In this document: piece after piece, positions 44,061 to 56,030 of the stretch | Layout of the letters: the number at the start of each line of letters is the position of its first letter | Position numbering within the stretch: the stretch's first letter is position 1 | DNA from: Papaver somniferum | Lineage: Eukaryota; Streptophyta; Magnoliopsida; Ranunculales; Papaveraceae | DNA length: 64,000 nucleotides | NCBI RefSeq assembly: GCF_003573695.1 | Contig: NW_020621936.1 | Coordinates: 13,144,001-13,208,000 of the forward strand | Direction: 5' to 3' | Made by a program: the position numbers and the translations under genes | The notes under the pieces: generated by a model | The model's input: the letters and a program-made list of their open reading frames with translations, nothing else | Databases searched by the model: none | Told to the model about the DNA's origin: nothing

Positions 44061-44639
44061 AGATGGGGGATGGTTCATTTGATATGTTTTTTTTTTATGA
44101 TATGGTTTGATTTATCGATTTCATTTTGTGGACGCTTTGAAAGTTGTTTTCGTTTCTTGTTTCGTTTGCTAATTCTGTCATTTAGAAGAAGGTGATGTTT
44201 ATGAATTCTTTTATTATTTAGGTATTGGAATCATGAAATAAATCAGATAATTATTTACAAGTTCATAGAGTTTACAGAATGCAATATACTCTTGCAAATT
44301 TATTTATTTATGAGGTGTGCATTCTTTTGGAAAAATAAATATAATTAGTTGAAAGAACGGAGGAAATGTAGAAAAATACAATCCCCCCNNNNNNNNNNNN
44401 NNNNNNNNNNNNNNNNNNNNNNNNNNNNNNNNNNNNNNNNNNNNNNNNNNNNNNNNNNNNNNNNNNNNNNNNNNNNNNNNNNNNNNNNNNNNNNNNNNNN
44501 NNNNNNNNNNNNNNNNNNCCCCCCCCCCCCCTTGTAAACAATAAAAATCAATTTATCACTTTAGGTCTGATCTTATTATCTCCCTGCCAATACTTTTAAC
44601 AAAAATACGAGTTTGAACAAGTAAAGTGCTATTGAAAGT
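44061..44639. other. Intergenic with assembly gap
   Basis: AT-rich; contains the N run listed separately. No gene. Confidence 0.5.
44389..44518. other. Assembly gap (130 N) between C-runs
   Basis: N run with CCCCCC on the left and about twelve C on the right. Confidence 0.99.
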
Positions 44640-44758
44640 AAAGTACTGTTATACGACGATGTTAATGATAATGATCTTTGCGTGGAATTGGATGAGAATG
44701 AGGAACCAGACTAATCTGACAAAGAACCAGACTCATCTAACAAGTTCTTTGCTTTTTA
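44640..44758 (+). pseudogene. C-terminal remnant of an acidic-protein gene
   Basis: A short frame reading YDDVNDNDLCVELDENEEPD, stop, then SDKEPDSSNKFFAF and stop. Acidic ending like other genes of the cluster; its beginning would lie in or before the gap at 44389-44518. Very short, so tentative. Confidence 0.35.
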
Positions 44759-45442
44759 AACAGGGTTTTTGATGACCGTTTTGTTTTCAGTGGTGGTTTT
44801 ATTTATTTTTTAAGTACTACACTAGATGGAGGCTTTTTACGCTGATAGATAGGTTGACACTAATGTGATGAATGATTCACATTGAACTTTATGTTTATGG
44901 AAATGATGAACATCAAAATGTATGGGTTTAGTTTATTTATCTTTATTAGCTTACTGTATGATTAGAATAATACGTTTTCTACATAGGTGCCACTAATAAT
45001 TCATACGTTTCCTCCCTAAACCAAGAATAATACAGGAGACAACCCAGCTTAAAATTATTAAGGTAAATATTATTCGAAATAGGAAAGTACTTTTTTTCTA
45101 TAGCCTCTTCTCGAGTTGGTTAGAGATAGGAAACAAAATTTCGAAAATTTTGGGAAACAATTTTATCATAACTGTCTACGATATATTCTCTCATAAAATA
45201 AGGAAACTAACCATATTGGTTACACATCAAAAATTTGGAAATAAAAAAAGAAAAACACCAAAAATCTTTTGTTTGGCGGGTGATGAAAATGGATTTTACT
45301 GGGCGGGATGATTTCAAAAGGAAAATCAATTCCCGCCTGATGGTTTGGTTAAATTCCAAAAAGAAAAAGAAAGATGAGTTCGATCTAATTTTTTCAGTTT
45401 TTATTACTCGATTCATTCTCTCTATGAAATCATAATTCTACT
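44759..45442. other. Intergenic, no gene recognised
   Basis: AT-rich. Overlapping short frames on both strands at 45207-45435 have no recognisable features. Confidence 0.4.
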
Positions 45443-45870
45443 ATTATCGTCTCTAATCTTTACAAGGAACCTACCTCTTCAGACTCGATCTTTGTTGTTG
45501 GTATTATTTCTACAACCCATTATCGAATGAATATTAAATTGATGTTAGATTTTTTGTTCGATCTCATGGAATCAGATGTTAGATCTTATAGGTTTACTAG
45601 TTAAAGCATGATTAGGGTTTTTATTCTATCACTTCTTATAGGTTTACTAGTTAAAGCATGAGTAGGGTTTTTATTCTATTACTATCTCTAATCTTTACAA
45701 GGAATCTACCTCTTTAAACTCGATCTTTGTTGCTGGTAATATTTCTACAACCCATTATCGAATGAATATTAAATTTATGTTATATTTTTTGTTTGATCTC
45801 ATGGAATCAGATGTTAGATCTTATAGGTTTACTTGGTAAAGCATGATTAGGGTTTTTATTCGGCTGTATC
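45443..45870. repeat. Tandem duplication, offset 235 bp
   Basis: CTCTAATCTTTACAAGGAAC at 45451 and CTCTAATCTTTACAAGGAAT at 45686 begin two copies that run through CGATCTTTGTTG, ATTATCGAATGAATATTAAA and GATCTCATGGAATCAGATG. Each ends near AGCATGATTAGGGTTTTTATT; within the first copy that 50-base end is itself duplicated. It looks like the leader or first intron of the gene at 46584. Confidence 0.8.
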
Positions 45871-46583
45871 AAAGAACAAGTTAATGACAATCATGGGTTG
45901 TACGATGAAATGTGATTTCATTTTGTTACAAAAATAATATATTAGGCTTAATTTACATGCATGAACTATTATAAGATTTAGGTAAGGATCTTTCTTTCAT
46001 GTTACTTAGTTAGGTTTTACAAAATAAAAATAAAATAAAAAACTTAACGATGCTAATTTTTTTTTAGGGTTTTTGTTATTGTTTGGGTTGGATTTTGATT
46101 GAGATTTAATAACTCTACTTTGATCAACGATGTTGTGTCAATCATATTTATATACAAGGCTTCTCAAGATTTAATCATTTGAGTCTCTGTTAATTGGCGA
46201 TCCTGTAACGTCTGTATTTTAAGTTGCCACTTTTAATAATACCATGTTGCTGGTTGGCCAATTTGACTATATCTTCAAGCTAAAAATGGATAATCATTAT
46301 CTGGTACTTTAGTGCTCTTGGCTTTTGTAACAAAAAGTTATATAAGACCGTTTAACCGGTACCTTTCGATTTGTGGATGACACAATAATCATGAGGAGAT
46401 TTTGTGTGTTGCAGTAACGTTTTAGCCTCAAGTTACATGCATCACTGAGTTCATGTTTGTTTTCTTTTCATATAATAGAAAATAAGTGTAACACATGTTG
46501 CCTATCCTGTTAGGTTTAGCTAATATTTTCCAAAATAAGCTCAAATTACTAACTGAGATGCACGTACCTACACAGCTTTTGTC
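45871..46583. other. Upstream region or first intron of the 46584 gene
   Basis: AT-rich, T-runs, several AG acceptor-like sites (for example GTGTGTTGCAG near 46415). No coding frame. Confidence 0.35.
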
Positions 46584-48886
46584 ATGACAGAAGATGATGA
46601 TTACGACCAATGGAGGGAATCAGATGTTGAGGGGGATTCTGATGAAGAAACGGTGGATTTAGATGAGAGTCATGATGACATTGTACAATCAGATGACGAT
46701 GATGGTGGAGATATGCTCCACACTGCTGGATTTGAATACTTAACAGGTAATGTGCGAAACCTTGTACTTACTTGTTTCTACTTAAACATCACATGGTTTC
46801 ATATGTTGCCTCGGTTATTTTCAGAGTCAGAAGATTTTGAAAATGATGATTTGGAGGTGTTAGAAGAAAAAGAATTGGAAAATGCTCCAGAAGCAGAAAA
46901 GCATCCACAACAAGATGACTCTACATAAGTGATCATAAAAGAGAGGGGAATGACAAGAATGTTGAAGCTGCATAGAGACTTCTCGATAAAAGATGCCAAA
47001 AGAAGGGATATTGAATTTGACAAAATGTTCCGGCCTATTGGTAACCATAGAATTGAATTCAGTAGTTACCTAGGCTATTTGGTCCGTGATATGGTTGGCA
47101 TAAAACATTTATGTTGGAAGGAATGTGGGAGAAAATTCTGGTATGCATATGCGGTTATCAATTCGTCGTTTTTGTTGTCGAACTGTGAGTCTGTGATGAA
47201 CATAAATTAGTTTTCATTGCAGTTTCATTATGAGGTGCCCCATGAATATAAGCAAGCGGTCATGAAGCGTCTACATGTTCAGCTGCGGGACTTCAGAAGG
47301 AAATTGTACAACAATCATGTAAAACCCTTCCTGGAAATGCCGCACAAACTAAGAACTTTCCCCAAAAAGTACGAAACGGTAATGGAACAAGAGAACTAGG
47401 ACAATTACCTTAATCATGTACTAAAATCGGCTATATTTAAGGTATGGAATACACATTGCTTTTTCTAATTTGTGTTTCGTTCTTATTGTCTATCCCAACA
47501 TACTAATGAAATTATTTTTATTTCCTCTGCAAGAAAAATTCGGAGAGGGGAAAAAAGGCAATATCACAATTCAAGTTCCCACATCGGACGGGACGAGGAG
47601 GATACTCGGGATTAAAACTAAAATTAGTAGGTCTGTTGTCTTATTTATTATACACTGCACAATAAAACCGGCCATATCAGATACTTCTGTTTTGTTTGCC
47701 ATGTTGCGTGTCTCATATATGCAGAAACTTAAAACGGTATAGGGATGTGTCCTATTACACCAATATGTAATTTTTTCACATTAGACGCTTTGGAATAGGT
47801 TTTCTGTTTTACACAGTTAATATCTGTGCGGATGTAAATCCTTACTTGTTTCTGGTAACTACTAGGTCCAAAGCGGAAATGTTGCCGAAGAAGATCTTGA
47901 AGACCGGTTCTTCATGTGGGCAAGAGCACGCGAAAACAAAGACGGAATTGTTCCAGACGAGTTTGTCAGGAAGAAGACATCTGTAGTTGTGAGAAAACAG
48001 AAACTTTACAGTCCTCATGTTTTTAACCAAGGTAAGTGCACAGTAATTGCGCAAGGTTTAAATCAGAATTTAACACATTATTTGAACAAAAAGAGAAGCG
48101 GAAGATGATTCGAGAGGAAACTCTAATGGTTGGTCATAACGAGGATGCCCTAATAGTTGCGATCGGCCCGGATAAGGGTGGACGTGTCAAGGGGGCTGGC
48201 TTTGGAGTGACGGAAACCCTTTACTTTCCAAATTGAAGAAAACCAAGACACTCGAAAGAGAACGATGAACTGCGTGAAAAGCTGAAAGCTAAGGAGAAAG
48301 AATTAGAGTCTACTAAAAATGCGTATCAGAGATTGACTGATAACTTGTTATCTCAAGGAGTCGACATTGCAAAAATTGTGGGAAACATTATCAGCAAGTC
48401 TGGAGGAGAGGTAAGTGAACCGAGTTTTGATTAGATTGTATAATTTTTTGAAAAAATTGGCAGACAATATCTGATTTTTTCAAACAATGTGTTCAACTAC
48501 AGTCACAGGATGCAGGACCTATCAACGTTTCCAATCGATCTAAGAATAACATAGGTCCAGAATCAGTTAAGCAACTTCAAAAAAAACATGGGAAATCCGG
48601 TCCGCAGAAGTCATCTGAAAGCACCAAAGGGCGCGAAGCGGGTATCTCCTTGTACTAAAATGCCGACCGTTTCTACTGAATCCCAGCCGTCTTTAGTATC
48701 AAAAAAGAAGTCTTCGTCTCCTTCATCCACTTGGGAATCTCAAAATATTCCATCTGAAAAAGTTACCATTGATGTATGGTTTTCCAACGCGTTTAAATTT
48801 TGAATCTTCCATTTACTATCTCTCATGCGCCTTGTGTTTCTGCAGGGCACAAGATGCAAACTTTGGTTTGGAGAAAAGGACAACAT
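46584..48886 (+). pseudogene. CACTA accessory protein gene (Transposase_24-like), intron-containing, broken
   Basis: Exon 1 (46584-46746, MTEDDDYDQWRESDVEGD, acidic) with donor CAG|GTAATG; exon 2 from 46825 (acceptor TTTTCAG) with a TAA at 46926-46928, then RGMTRMLKLHRDFS and FRPIGNHRIEFSSYLGYLVRD, the conserved start of plant Ptta/En/Spm accessory proteins. Later exons: FHYEVPHEYKQAVMKRL (47223), GKKGNITIQVPTSDGTRR (about 47545), MWARARENKDGIVPDEF (about 47914), RVKGAGFGVTETLYFPN (48190) then a stop and coiled-coil ELREKLKAKEKELE. The last visible exon (48845-48886) is cut by element A. No transposase core or CACTA ends found beside it. Confidence 0.6.
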
Positions 48887-49390
48887 TGTAGTTGCAGGAA
48901 ATCCTACACTACACCCCTCATATGATTTCATTAACACTCAACTCATTTTTAGATTAAAAATCTTAATTTTATTGATGAATCTTTGAACAATCTTACAAGA
49001 AAAGATAAAGGAATCAAGAATAACCACTACTCTAGATTTTCTCTCTCCTATTTACTTGTTTCTTAGTCAAAAAAGATCTCCCCCTTTCCTTTACAACTGA
49101 ACGACTATTTATAGGGAAGTACCTAGTGGATGACAGCTAATCTGTCCTTTATTTTCAGATATTTCTTGCGACATTCTCGCAACCTTACAAATGTTAATCT
49201 CGCAAACTCTCTTATTTTCGCAGATGTTAATCTCGCAAACTCTCTTATTTTCGCAGAATCATTACATTTTTCTCATAATTTTAGCTGACGTCGTTTATTA
49301 TGTCACTTCTGAAATTATTCTGCGACGCTGTTGTGTTGTGTTGTTGATAATTTCGCTAAGGTATTATTGCTGCGAGATTTTGATCTTACA
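48887..49390 (-). repeat. 3' LTR of element A (504 bp)
   Basis: TGTAGTTGCAGGAAATCC...GATTTTGATCTTACA on the plus strand, the reverse complement of the LTR of element B. Longer than B's mainly because of a 33-bp tandem duplication (ATGTTAATCTCGCAAACTCT and following) at 49191-49256. The LTR contains the promoter of the family (on the minus strand CTATAAATAG near 49115-49106). Confidence 0.85.
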
Positions 49391-49756
49391 TCTTGCCTCT
49401 TCTCATATCTTCTCTGCAAAGTAGAGAATGATGTGAGAGATTCCGAAACTGTTCATCTCTTCATATTATGCATTTATCACACGTATTCTTTCTTCCATCT
49501 GTTTCTTGACACGTCTTCTGTAACCACTGCTCTTCAACCGCTCACATCTTTTCTTCTTAATGGTGTTTATTTCTTCGAGTAAAAAATATTCTTTATATAT
49601 TTTTCTTACTCTTCTTTCCACTTTCTTTTTACTTTCTCTTCTTTTTTTATTCTCTCATCTCTGCAACTCTATTGTTCTTTCGTAAGTTCTTCTACTGTAA
49701 TCCTTCCCTCTTCAATCTTCTTACTTTTCATTCATTCCCATACTCCATATTCAAAT
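49391..49756 (+). promoter_or_regulatory. Leader and putative promoter of the antisense gene in element A
   Basis: Between the LTR and the ATG of the antisense gene. CTTTATATATTTTTC at about 49589 is a TATA-like box about 165 bases before the ATG; the same position in element B (minus strand, near 58905) reads CTTTATATACTC. Followed by a T/C-rich leader. That the antisense gene has its own promoter here is inference. Confidence 0.4.
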
Positions 49757-50608
49757 ATGCCTCCAAGTGGCCATAAACATGAGAAAAACTTAAAAGACGT
49801 CCAAAAAGATCTTGCAGAGAAAGGTTTCACACTTTCTACCATTCCTGGTGAAAGTGCCAAGTCAATTCTTTCTATCAAAATTTTCTCTGATAAATATTGT
49901 GATGATCAATCAATCATAATTTCGCTAGTTCGAATTCTCGCAGGTCTCCCCATTCCTATTTATGACCCAGATACTCCTCTGTTCTATGAAATTCTCGCTC
50001 ACTCGGGATTTTTGCGAGCTATCTTCCAATTGAGTGGGGATTGTATCCGTATGATGTTAGAGTTCGCTAACTGTAGTGCTGGTAAAGGATCTCTGTACTC
50101 CAAAGAACTTAGGGATCCTAAATTCGCAGACTTGGAGATAATTGCTGAGAAATACATAGTAGCGAGTTTCTTTGAAAATTCTGAATTGATCTCCATGAAG
50201 AAAGAGAATACTCGCTGTGGTATTCGTTTGAAAAGGAAAGATAACATTGATGAAGCTAAAATACTCATGCAAGACATTGATTGGCATTCTGGTAAGAACA
50301 CAACTCCTCGCCAATCCAAAGATGATAAACGGTGTGTTTTTCCCTTGATGCTAAAAGCACCTTACATTGTTGGGTCAAATGTTCTTCCTGAGAATCTCGC
50401 TACCTATCAACCTTGGGTATTCTCTTGGCCCGAGAAGGAGAAAGATGTATGTTTCTTCCTGTTTCGCTCACTTTATATATCTTTATTTGTCTTTATTCTT
50501 TTGTTCGCTGACTCTTGCGACATTCTACAGATCCAAAAACTGAAAGATAGTTATAACAGGACTGGGAAGACTAGTACTTTGTTAGCTCTTCGCTCATACA
50601 CAGATGAG
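49757..50608 (+). pseudogene. Antisense gene of element A, exons 1-2
   Basis: Exon 1 49757-50446 (690 bp), intron 50447-50530 (84 bp, GTATG...TACAG, no stop so it reads through), exon 2 50531-50608 (78 bp). Protein: MPPSGHKHEKNLKDVQKDLA, then a domain with LAGLPIPIYDPDTPLFYEIL, HSGFLRAIFQLSGDCIRMML, DPKFADLEIIAEKY and a PWVFSWPEKEKD end. This resembles the putative gypsy-type transposon domain (Transposase_28, PF04195). The donor GAG|GTAAG ends exon 2; 34 bases later element B is inserted. Continues at 59629. Confidence 0.75.
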
Positions 50609-50642
50609 GTAAGAAATATTCTCTTATGATTTTAAACAGTAT

Positions 50643-51108
50643 TGTAGGATCAGAATCTCGCAACAATAATATCTTAGCGAAATTATCAACAACACAACAG
50701 CGTCGCAGAATAATTTCAGAAATGATATAATAAACGACGTCAGCTAAAATCATGAGAAAGATGTGATGGTCCTGCGAAAATTAGAGAGTTTGCGAGATTA
50801 AGATTTGTAAGGTTGCGAGAATATCGCAAGTCATTTCCGAAAATAAAGGACAGATTAGCTTTCATCCACTATGTATTTCCCTATAAATAGTCGTTCAGTT
50901 GTAAAGGAAGAGGAGAGATCTTTTTTGAGTAAGAAACAAGTAAATAGGAGAGAGAAAGTCTAGAGCAGAGGTCATTCTTGATTCCTTTATCTTTTCTTGT
51001 AAGAATATTCAAAGATTGATCAATAAAATTAAGAGTGTAATTCTAAAAATGAGTTGAGTAATAATGAAATCATATGAGGGGTGTAGTGTAGGATTTCCTG
51101 CAACTACA
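50643..51108 (+). repeat. 5' LTR of element B (466 bp)
   Basis: TGTAGGATCAG...CCTGCAACTACA. TATA-like CTATAAATAG at 50881-50890. Compared with the 3' LTR by eye: six substitutions and a 10-base indel in an ACAAC repeat. Confidence 0.95.
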
Positions 51109-51111
51109 TAA

Positions 51112-51128
51112 TGGCGCTAGAAACAGGG
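51112..51128 (+). other. Primer-binding site of element B
   Basis: TGGCGCTAGAAACAGGG three bases after the LTR end, the normal place and form (TGG at 5' end, complement of a tRNA 3' CCA). The tRNA was not identified. Confidence 0.75.
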
Positions 51129-51438
51129 AGGTATTGAAGATTATTCTAGAAAAGGCTGAAGATTAATATTGAGATTTGTGAAGATTTAGAGTGATTGATT
51201 AAGAATTTTACATGATTTCTTGCAATATTGTTAATATTGAAGAAATGGATAGAAGAAGAAATACATCCGAACAACCGACTACTGTTAGAAGAAGCAAGAG
51301 AATTGCTGAGAGAGAAAGAAGTGAAATGGTAGAATCTACTAGAATGAGAAGTAATAGAGAAAATCAAATTCAACCACCAATTCAACAAATACTAGTACAA
51401 TGGAGGAATACAGATTATGATAGGGTGAGTATACACAC

Positions 51439-54400
51439 TTGGACATCAAATTCGGCAGAAGAAGTAGAAGAAGAGCGCAAACCAGAAACCATAGACAGGT
51501 AGAGAGAAATCAAGAAGCAGATGAAGGAATAATTCATGGATATGAGGAAATTGGAGCGTTAGAAACGTTGAGACGAAGAATACATGAAGAAAGAAGAGCT
51601 GAGGCAGAAGAACGTGCAAATCTAACAAGGCAAAATCACGAATTGAGGATGAAAAATATGAGACTACAGAGTAGCACATCGAGAAGTATTACAATATCAT
51701 ATTCAAGATCGACTAGAAGATAAATGAGGCGAAACTCACCCACAATCAATGCTGGAAACAATATTCAAGAAGAAATATCAAATCCTAATGAAGAATATCG
51801 CGAAAATAGAGAAAGAGCTGATGATCGTTACGTTCCACAAAATGAAACTTTTGATGATGGGAAAAATGGTGGAAATCAAGAGAATGGACAACGTCAGGGA
51901 CGAAATGACCAAGATGGCGAAGGAAATCGAGAGGAAGGAAGAATAATTTTACATGAAAGAGAAACTCAAAGAAATCAACAGACGATTGAAGAAGAAATTG
52001 AAAGACATTATGCTGAACAAGCACGTTTAATTTGCGAACGTGAAAGATTGAGAGCAGAAATGGAAGAACAAGAGCTTCAGGAGACAATTCGCCAGAACAA
52101 TCACGACAATTGAGAAAGAAGGCGTACACAAAACCGGAATAACGGTAATATCAATGAAGAGTACGATAGAATGAAGAGGATGGCTGAAAGGCAGCGAATA
52201 GAATTAATAAGAAATGAACAAAATCATGAAGGGAAAAATGAGAGACATAATCATTTGCGAATTCAAGATAGAGATGAAGAAGAAACTCGCAGAAGAAGAC
52301 GAGATGATAATAATGAAGAAGAAATGCAAAATTTCACGAGAGAAGAAAGACATGAACGCAGAAGAAGAAAGGAGAAATTAAAAAGACCAATGGACCAAAA
52401 TTCAGGTGTAAATAAACAAATCTTGAAAGAATTAGAAGAAATGAGAGGAGTGCTAAATAATAGAGGAGAAGTAGGCAGAAGACAATTGGATGAAGCAATA
52501 GAAGAAGCTGCGAAAACTCCATTTACAAGGGAAGTACAATTAGGAGGAATACCACCAAAATGCAATTTGCCCGCATTAACCAGCATTTTTGACAGAACAA
52601 CTTGTGCAATTCAACACATTAAAGCCTATGTGAGGTGCATGTTGCAATGGTAAAATCATGATGCCGTATTGTGAAAATATTTCGCATCCAGCTTAACATG
52701 AGAGGCGTTAAAATGGTTTGAAGGTCTACCAAAGAATACAATAACATCCTTCAATCATTTGCAGACTACATTCCTAGGGGCATATATAAGTAATAATTCT
52801 TCGCGACCTGGTATAGAAGATGTGTTTGGATTAAAATAGAGGATTGGCGAAAGTTTGAAACACCTGACTAAAAGATGGAGAACTATGTGTAGAGAAATGG
52901 ATGTCCGTGTAGATGAGAGATATCTTATATTATCATTTATCAATGCTATGTTTGCAACAAACCTATTGTATGTCCAAATTTTCAGAGTCAAGAATACGAT
53001 CACAATGACTAAATTGCGAGAACTTCAAGAAGAATACATTGTTCTAGAGGAAAGGCAAAATGAAATGGAATCATATCTAGTTGCGAACACCAACTCACAA
53101 ACAGCGAATGAAAGATTATTACCCAAGCTAATAAACACAGTAGCGAATACTTCGCAAGTACAACAAGAGAAGGTGACGGGTAACAATCAACAGAAACTGG
53201 TGGCTATGGGAAGCCGAGATCAAGAGGAGTATGAAAGAGAAATAAATTTCTACAATCATGGTGGAAATAACAAGATTCAAAGACTCGATCAACCACAAGA
53301 AACTTATGGAGGTAAAAGACAAAACTATAATAGAGGACAAGGAGGTCACAAGGTAATATGGGAAGAAATCAAGATGCCACCTCCAAATGCAAGTGTGGAG
53401 AAAATATGGGAAGCTATAATTTTGATGGAGAATATACCAACACCACGGAACATGGGAACGGAACCGCCTCCAAACCACAGAAGCCATAAGTTTTGTTCTT
53501 ACCATCATTTTCATGGACATACAACAAATGATTGCAGAAATGTAAAAAGAATTATTTTGAGAATGATAGATCAAGGAAAACTAAACCACTTTTTGGTAGG
53601 GCACCCAAAATCTCAACCATTGCCACCACCACCAGAGCATCACAAAGTAAACACGACGAAAAAGAAGGAAACATTCTTCATATAAGTTGGTGCAAAAGCA
53701 AAGAATCTGTTCTGTCACTCTATCGTACATTCATATAAGACAATCGAAGATTTTCATGACAATGTTTTGAGTAGAGTGTTCGCAAGAGATAACGATGGAA
53801 GAGAAATTATGAATATTACGAAAATCTCGCCACTAGAGGAATGGCAGAAACAGATCATTTCTTTTACCGCAGAAGAGATTCCCGAAGGTGAAGAGGTGCA
53901 TGATAATCCGTTGGTAATAAAATTAGAAATTAATCCAAAACTGAAAGAAGATGAGGATGATGAAGCTGGAGATTCATGGGCAATTAATAGAATTCTAATC
54001 GATACTGGAAGCTCTGTGAACATCTTATTTTATCATACTTATAAAACTATGGGAGGAAGAGATGATCTTATACCATAAACATATAAGATATATGGTTTTA
54101 ATGGTACTTCTAACAAGCCTAAAGGGGAGGTTACTATGCGAATTCCATTGAAGGGAATATCTTCTGAAATCTTATTCTGTGTCGTTGATGTAGAATCACC
54201 CTACAATGCGTTAATTGGTCGACCTTGGCTACATGGGATTTTAGGTGTAGCTTCAACTTTCCACCAGTGCATCAAATTCCCTCACCCCAGCGGTGTAGGA
54301 ATCATAAAGGGAGATTGGGTTGAAGGAAAGAGGTATTACGAAACTGAGATAGAATCTTGCGAAGGAAGAGAAAACAAGAAGGAAAACTGGCGACACAAAA

Positions 54401-54477
54401 TCAAAGATACACATAGAAGTGAGAGGTTGATGGTGGATGCAATTGAAAGAAAAGAAGAAGAGATGTTGCAAAACTAA
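51439..54477 (+). pseudogene. gag-protease of element B, one frame with many stops
   Basis: A single frame without frameshift runs from 51439 to 54477, interrupted by stops including 51721-51723, 52111-52113, 52651-52653, 53683-53685 and 54076-54078, plus three between 52654 and 52854. First 400 residues are Glu/Arg/Gln-rich coiled coil; then the gag core (LPALTSIFDRTT, ALKWFEGLPKNTITSFNHLQ, RIGESLKHLTKRWRTM), a knuckle-like CSYHHFHGHTTNDC, and the protease with ILIDTGSSVNILFYHTYKTMG (Asp-Thr-Gly intact) and ALIGRPWLHG. A short frame 51212-51502 precedes it in another frame. Many stops look like C-to-T changes (CAA, CAG, CGA). Unable to make protein; trans-supplied gag would be needed. Confidence 0.8.
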
Positions 54478-56030
54478 TGCTAGTTCAGAATAAAAATGAT
54501 GAACATACCATTACCAAGGAAGCAGTAGCAGAAAATAATAAAGAAGCAGAGGACGGCAAAGGTAATAAAAACAAGAAATGTATGAATGATTAATTTGTTG
54601 TGACACTCTCGCAATAAGTAAAATTCTCAAAAATACATTTTATTGAATGACAAAATTGAGATTGCGAAATCCAAATACAATATGATGATGTGCGAGACTC
54701 TCACAGAGATAATGAATTTTACAGAAGACAATCAGAGAAAAATGACAAAAGAGAAAGGGGAAAACCTTTATGGCGTACACCCTAGTTCGCGAATGTAATT
54801 TCGCAAGAGGCAAATGTAAGACCTAAAGTACGTCATATAAGGGGGTACCTGTTGCATGGATCAGGGAAAGGCTACACTTCCACCGGAACCTGAGTCATGG
54901 AGATTTGGGGTCAATAAAGCCCATCCGGGAGAGGCACCTTGGATTCTCAGCTTAAGCATATGACTTAGGCTGGGCGACTAAGGTAAAAAGGACTCTCCCA
55001 AGGAGTGCAGATCTGATCAAGGCGCTGAGGTACACAGTTGAGTCAAGAGTGCCAGGGACGTTTGAAGCGAACTTTGCCATTCTTGACAAGTCTTGACTTA
55101 TACTGCACTCGGCCTGAAGAAAACCCCACTTAGGGTGTTGTCCCGTAACCATAAGACCTATAGGTAAAAGGGATAAGAGGCTGTGAAAATAACTGGTTGT
55201 TGTTAAGACTGGATGGGAGGAGCTAACCTTGTATGGTAGAACTACGCCTCCTTGAAGGGGCAACCAGGGGGGGGATAAGGGAGACACCCTCCATTAGGGA
55301 GCTGATAAGTGTCTTAAGACGCAAATGTTATGAGGCTTTTTATTCGCAAGGGTATTAAGGCTTGTCATATTTGTGCAACAATCCTGAAGAGGCAATAATA
55401 CAAAAGAAAAAGATAAGACGAGATCAATGGGTTTTCGCATGAAAGTGCGAAGACGTCCTGCGATTTCGTCGCAAGACGGCAATGTCATGGGGCTTTTTTT
55501 TCGCAAGAATATTTAGGCATGTCATATTGTCGCAACATTCCTGAAGTGGCCATAATACAAAAGAAAAAGTTAAGGCAAGATCAATGGGTTTTTGCATGAA
55601 AGTGCAAGGACGTCCTGCGATTTTGTCGCAATGACAAGAGGTGGCATAATAAGACCTTTAATTAGGAAGGCAAAATAAGACCACACATGAATGAGATTTT
55701 GAAAAGAATCAAAATTCACTTCGCATAAGATTGTGAAGTTATACATAATTAACTGTGAAATTGAGGCATAAAATAAGAAAAATTTATAAAATCTCTCATT
55801 TGGACACAAATAATAGAGGCAAGTATGGGAATGAATGAAATTAGAAAATGTTATTTGTCTCCATATGATAGATTTACTGAAAGATTCAAAAATTAATGAT
55901 TATATTGATTAACTGTATTGCAAGGAAGAATTGTTTTAATGAATGCAGGTCAAAATAAAAGAAACACAAATATACGGAAAGAAGGAATAAATGTACAAGT
56001 ATTACAGAGAATGAAAGAAAGAAACAAAGA
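54478..56030 (+). other. Non-coding internal region of element B
   Basis: No RT or integrase motif in any frame. TATAAGGGGGTACC at 54836 is a purine-rich spot. A segment of about 158 bp is tandemly repeated (55321 and 55479: TGAGGCTTTT..TCGCAAG, CAAAAGAAAAAG.TAAG, GACGTCCTGCGATTT). The mirror image of the whole region is present in element A (61413-63009). Confidence 0.7.
55321..55640. repeat. 158-bp tandem repeat, two copies
   Basis: CCTGCGATTTCGTCGCAAGA and GCGATTTTGTCGCAATGACA close the two units; GATCAATGGGTTTTCGCATG and GATCAATGGGTTTTTGCATG lie at the same offset. Found also in element A (about 61850-62170), so it is a family feature. Confidence 0.8.

Noticed and set aside
54836..54850. 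Second polypurine tract in element B
   Set aside because: Short and not near an LTR; the real PPT is at 59095-59107.
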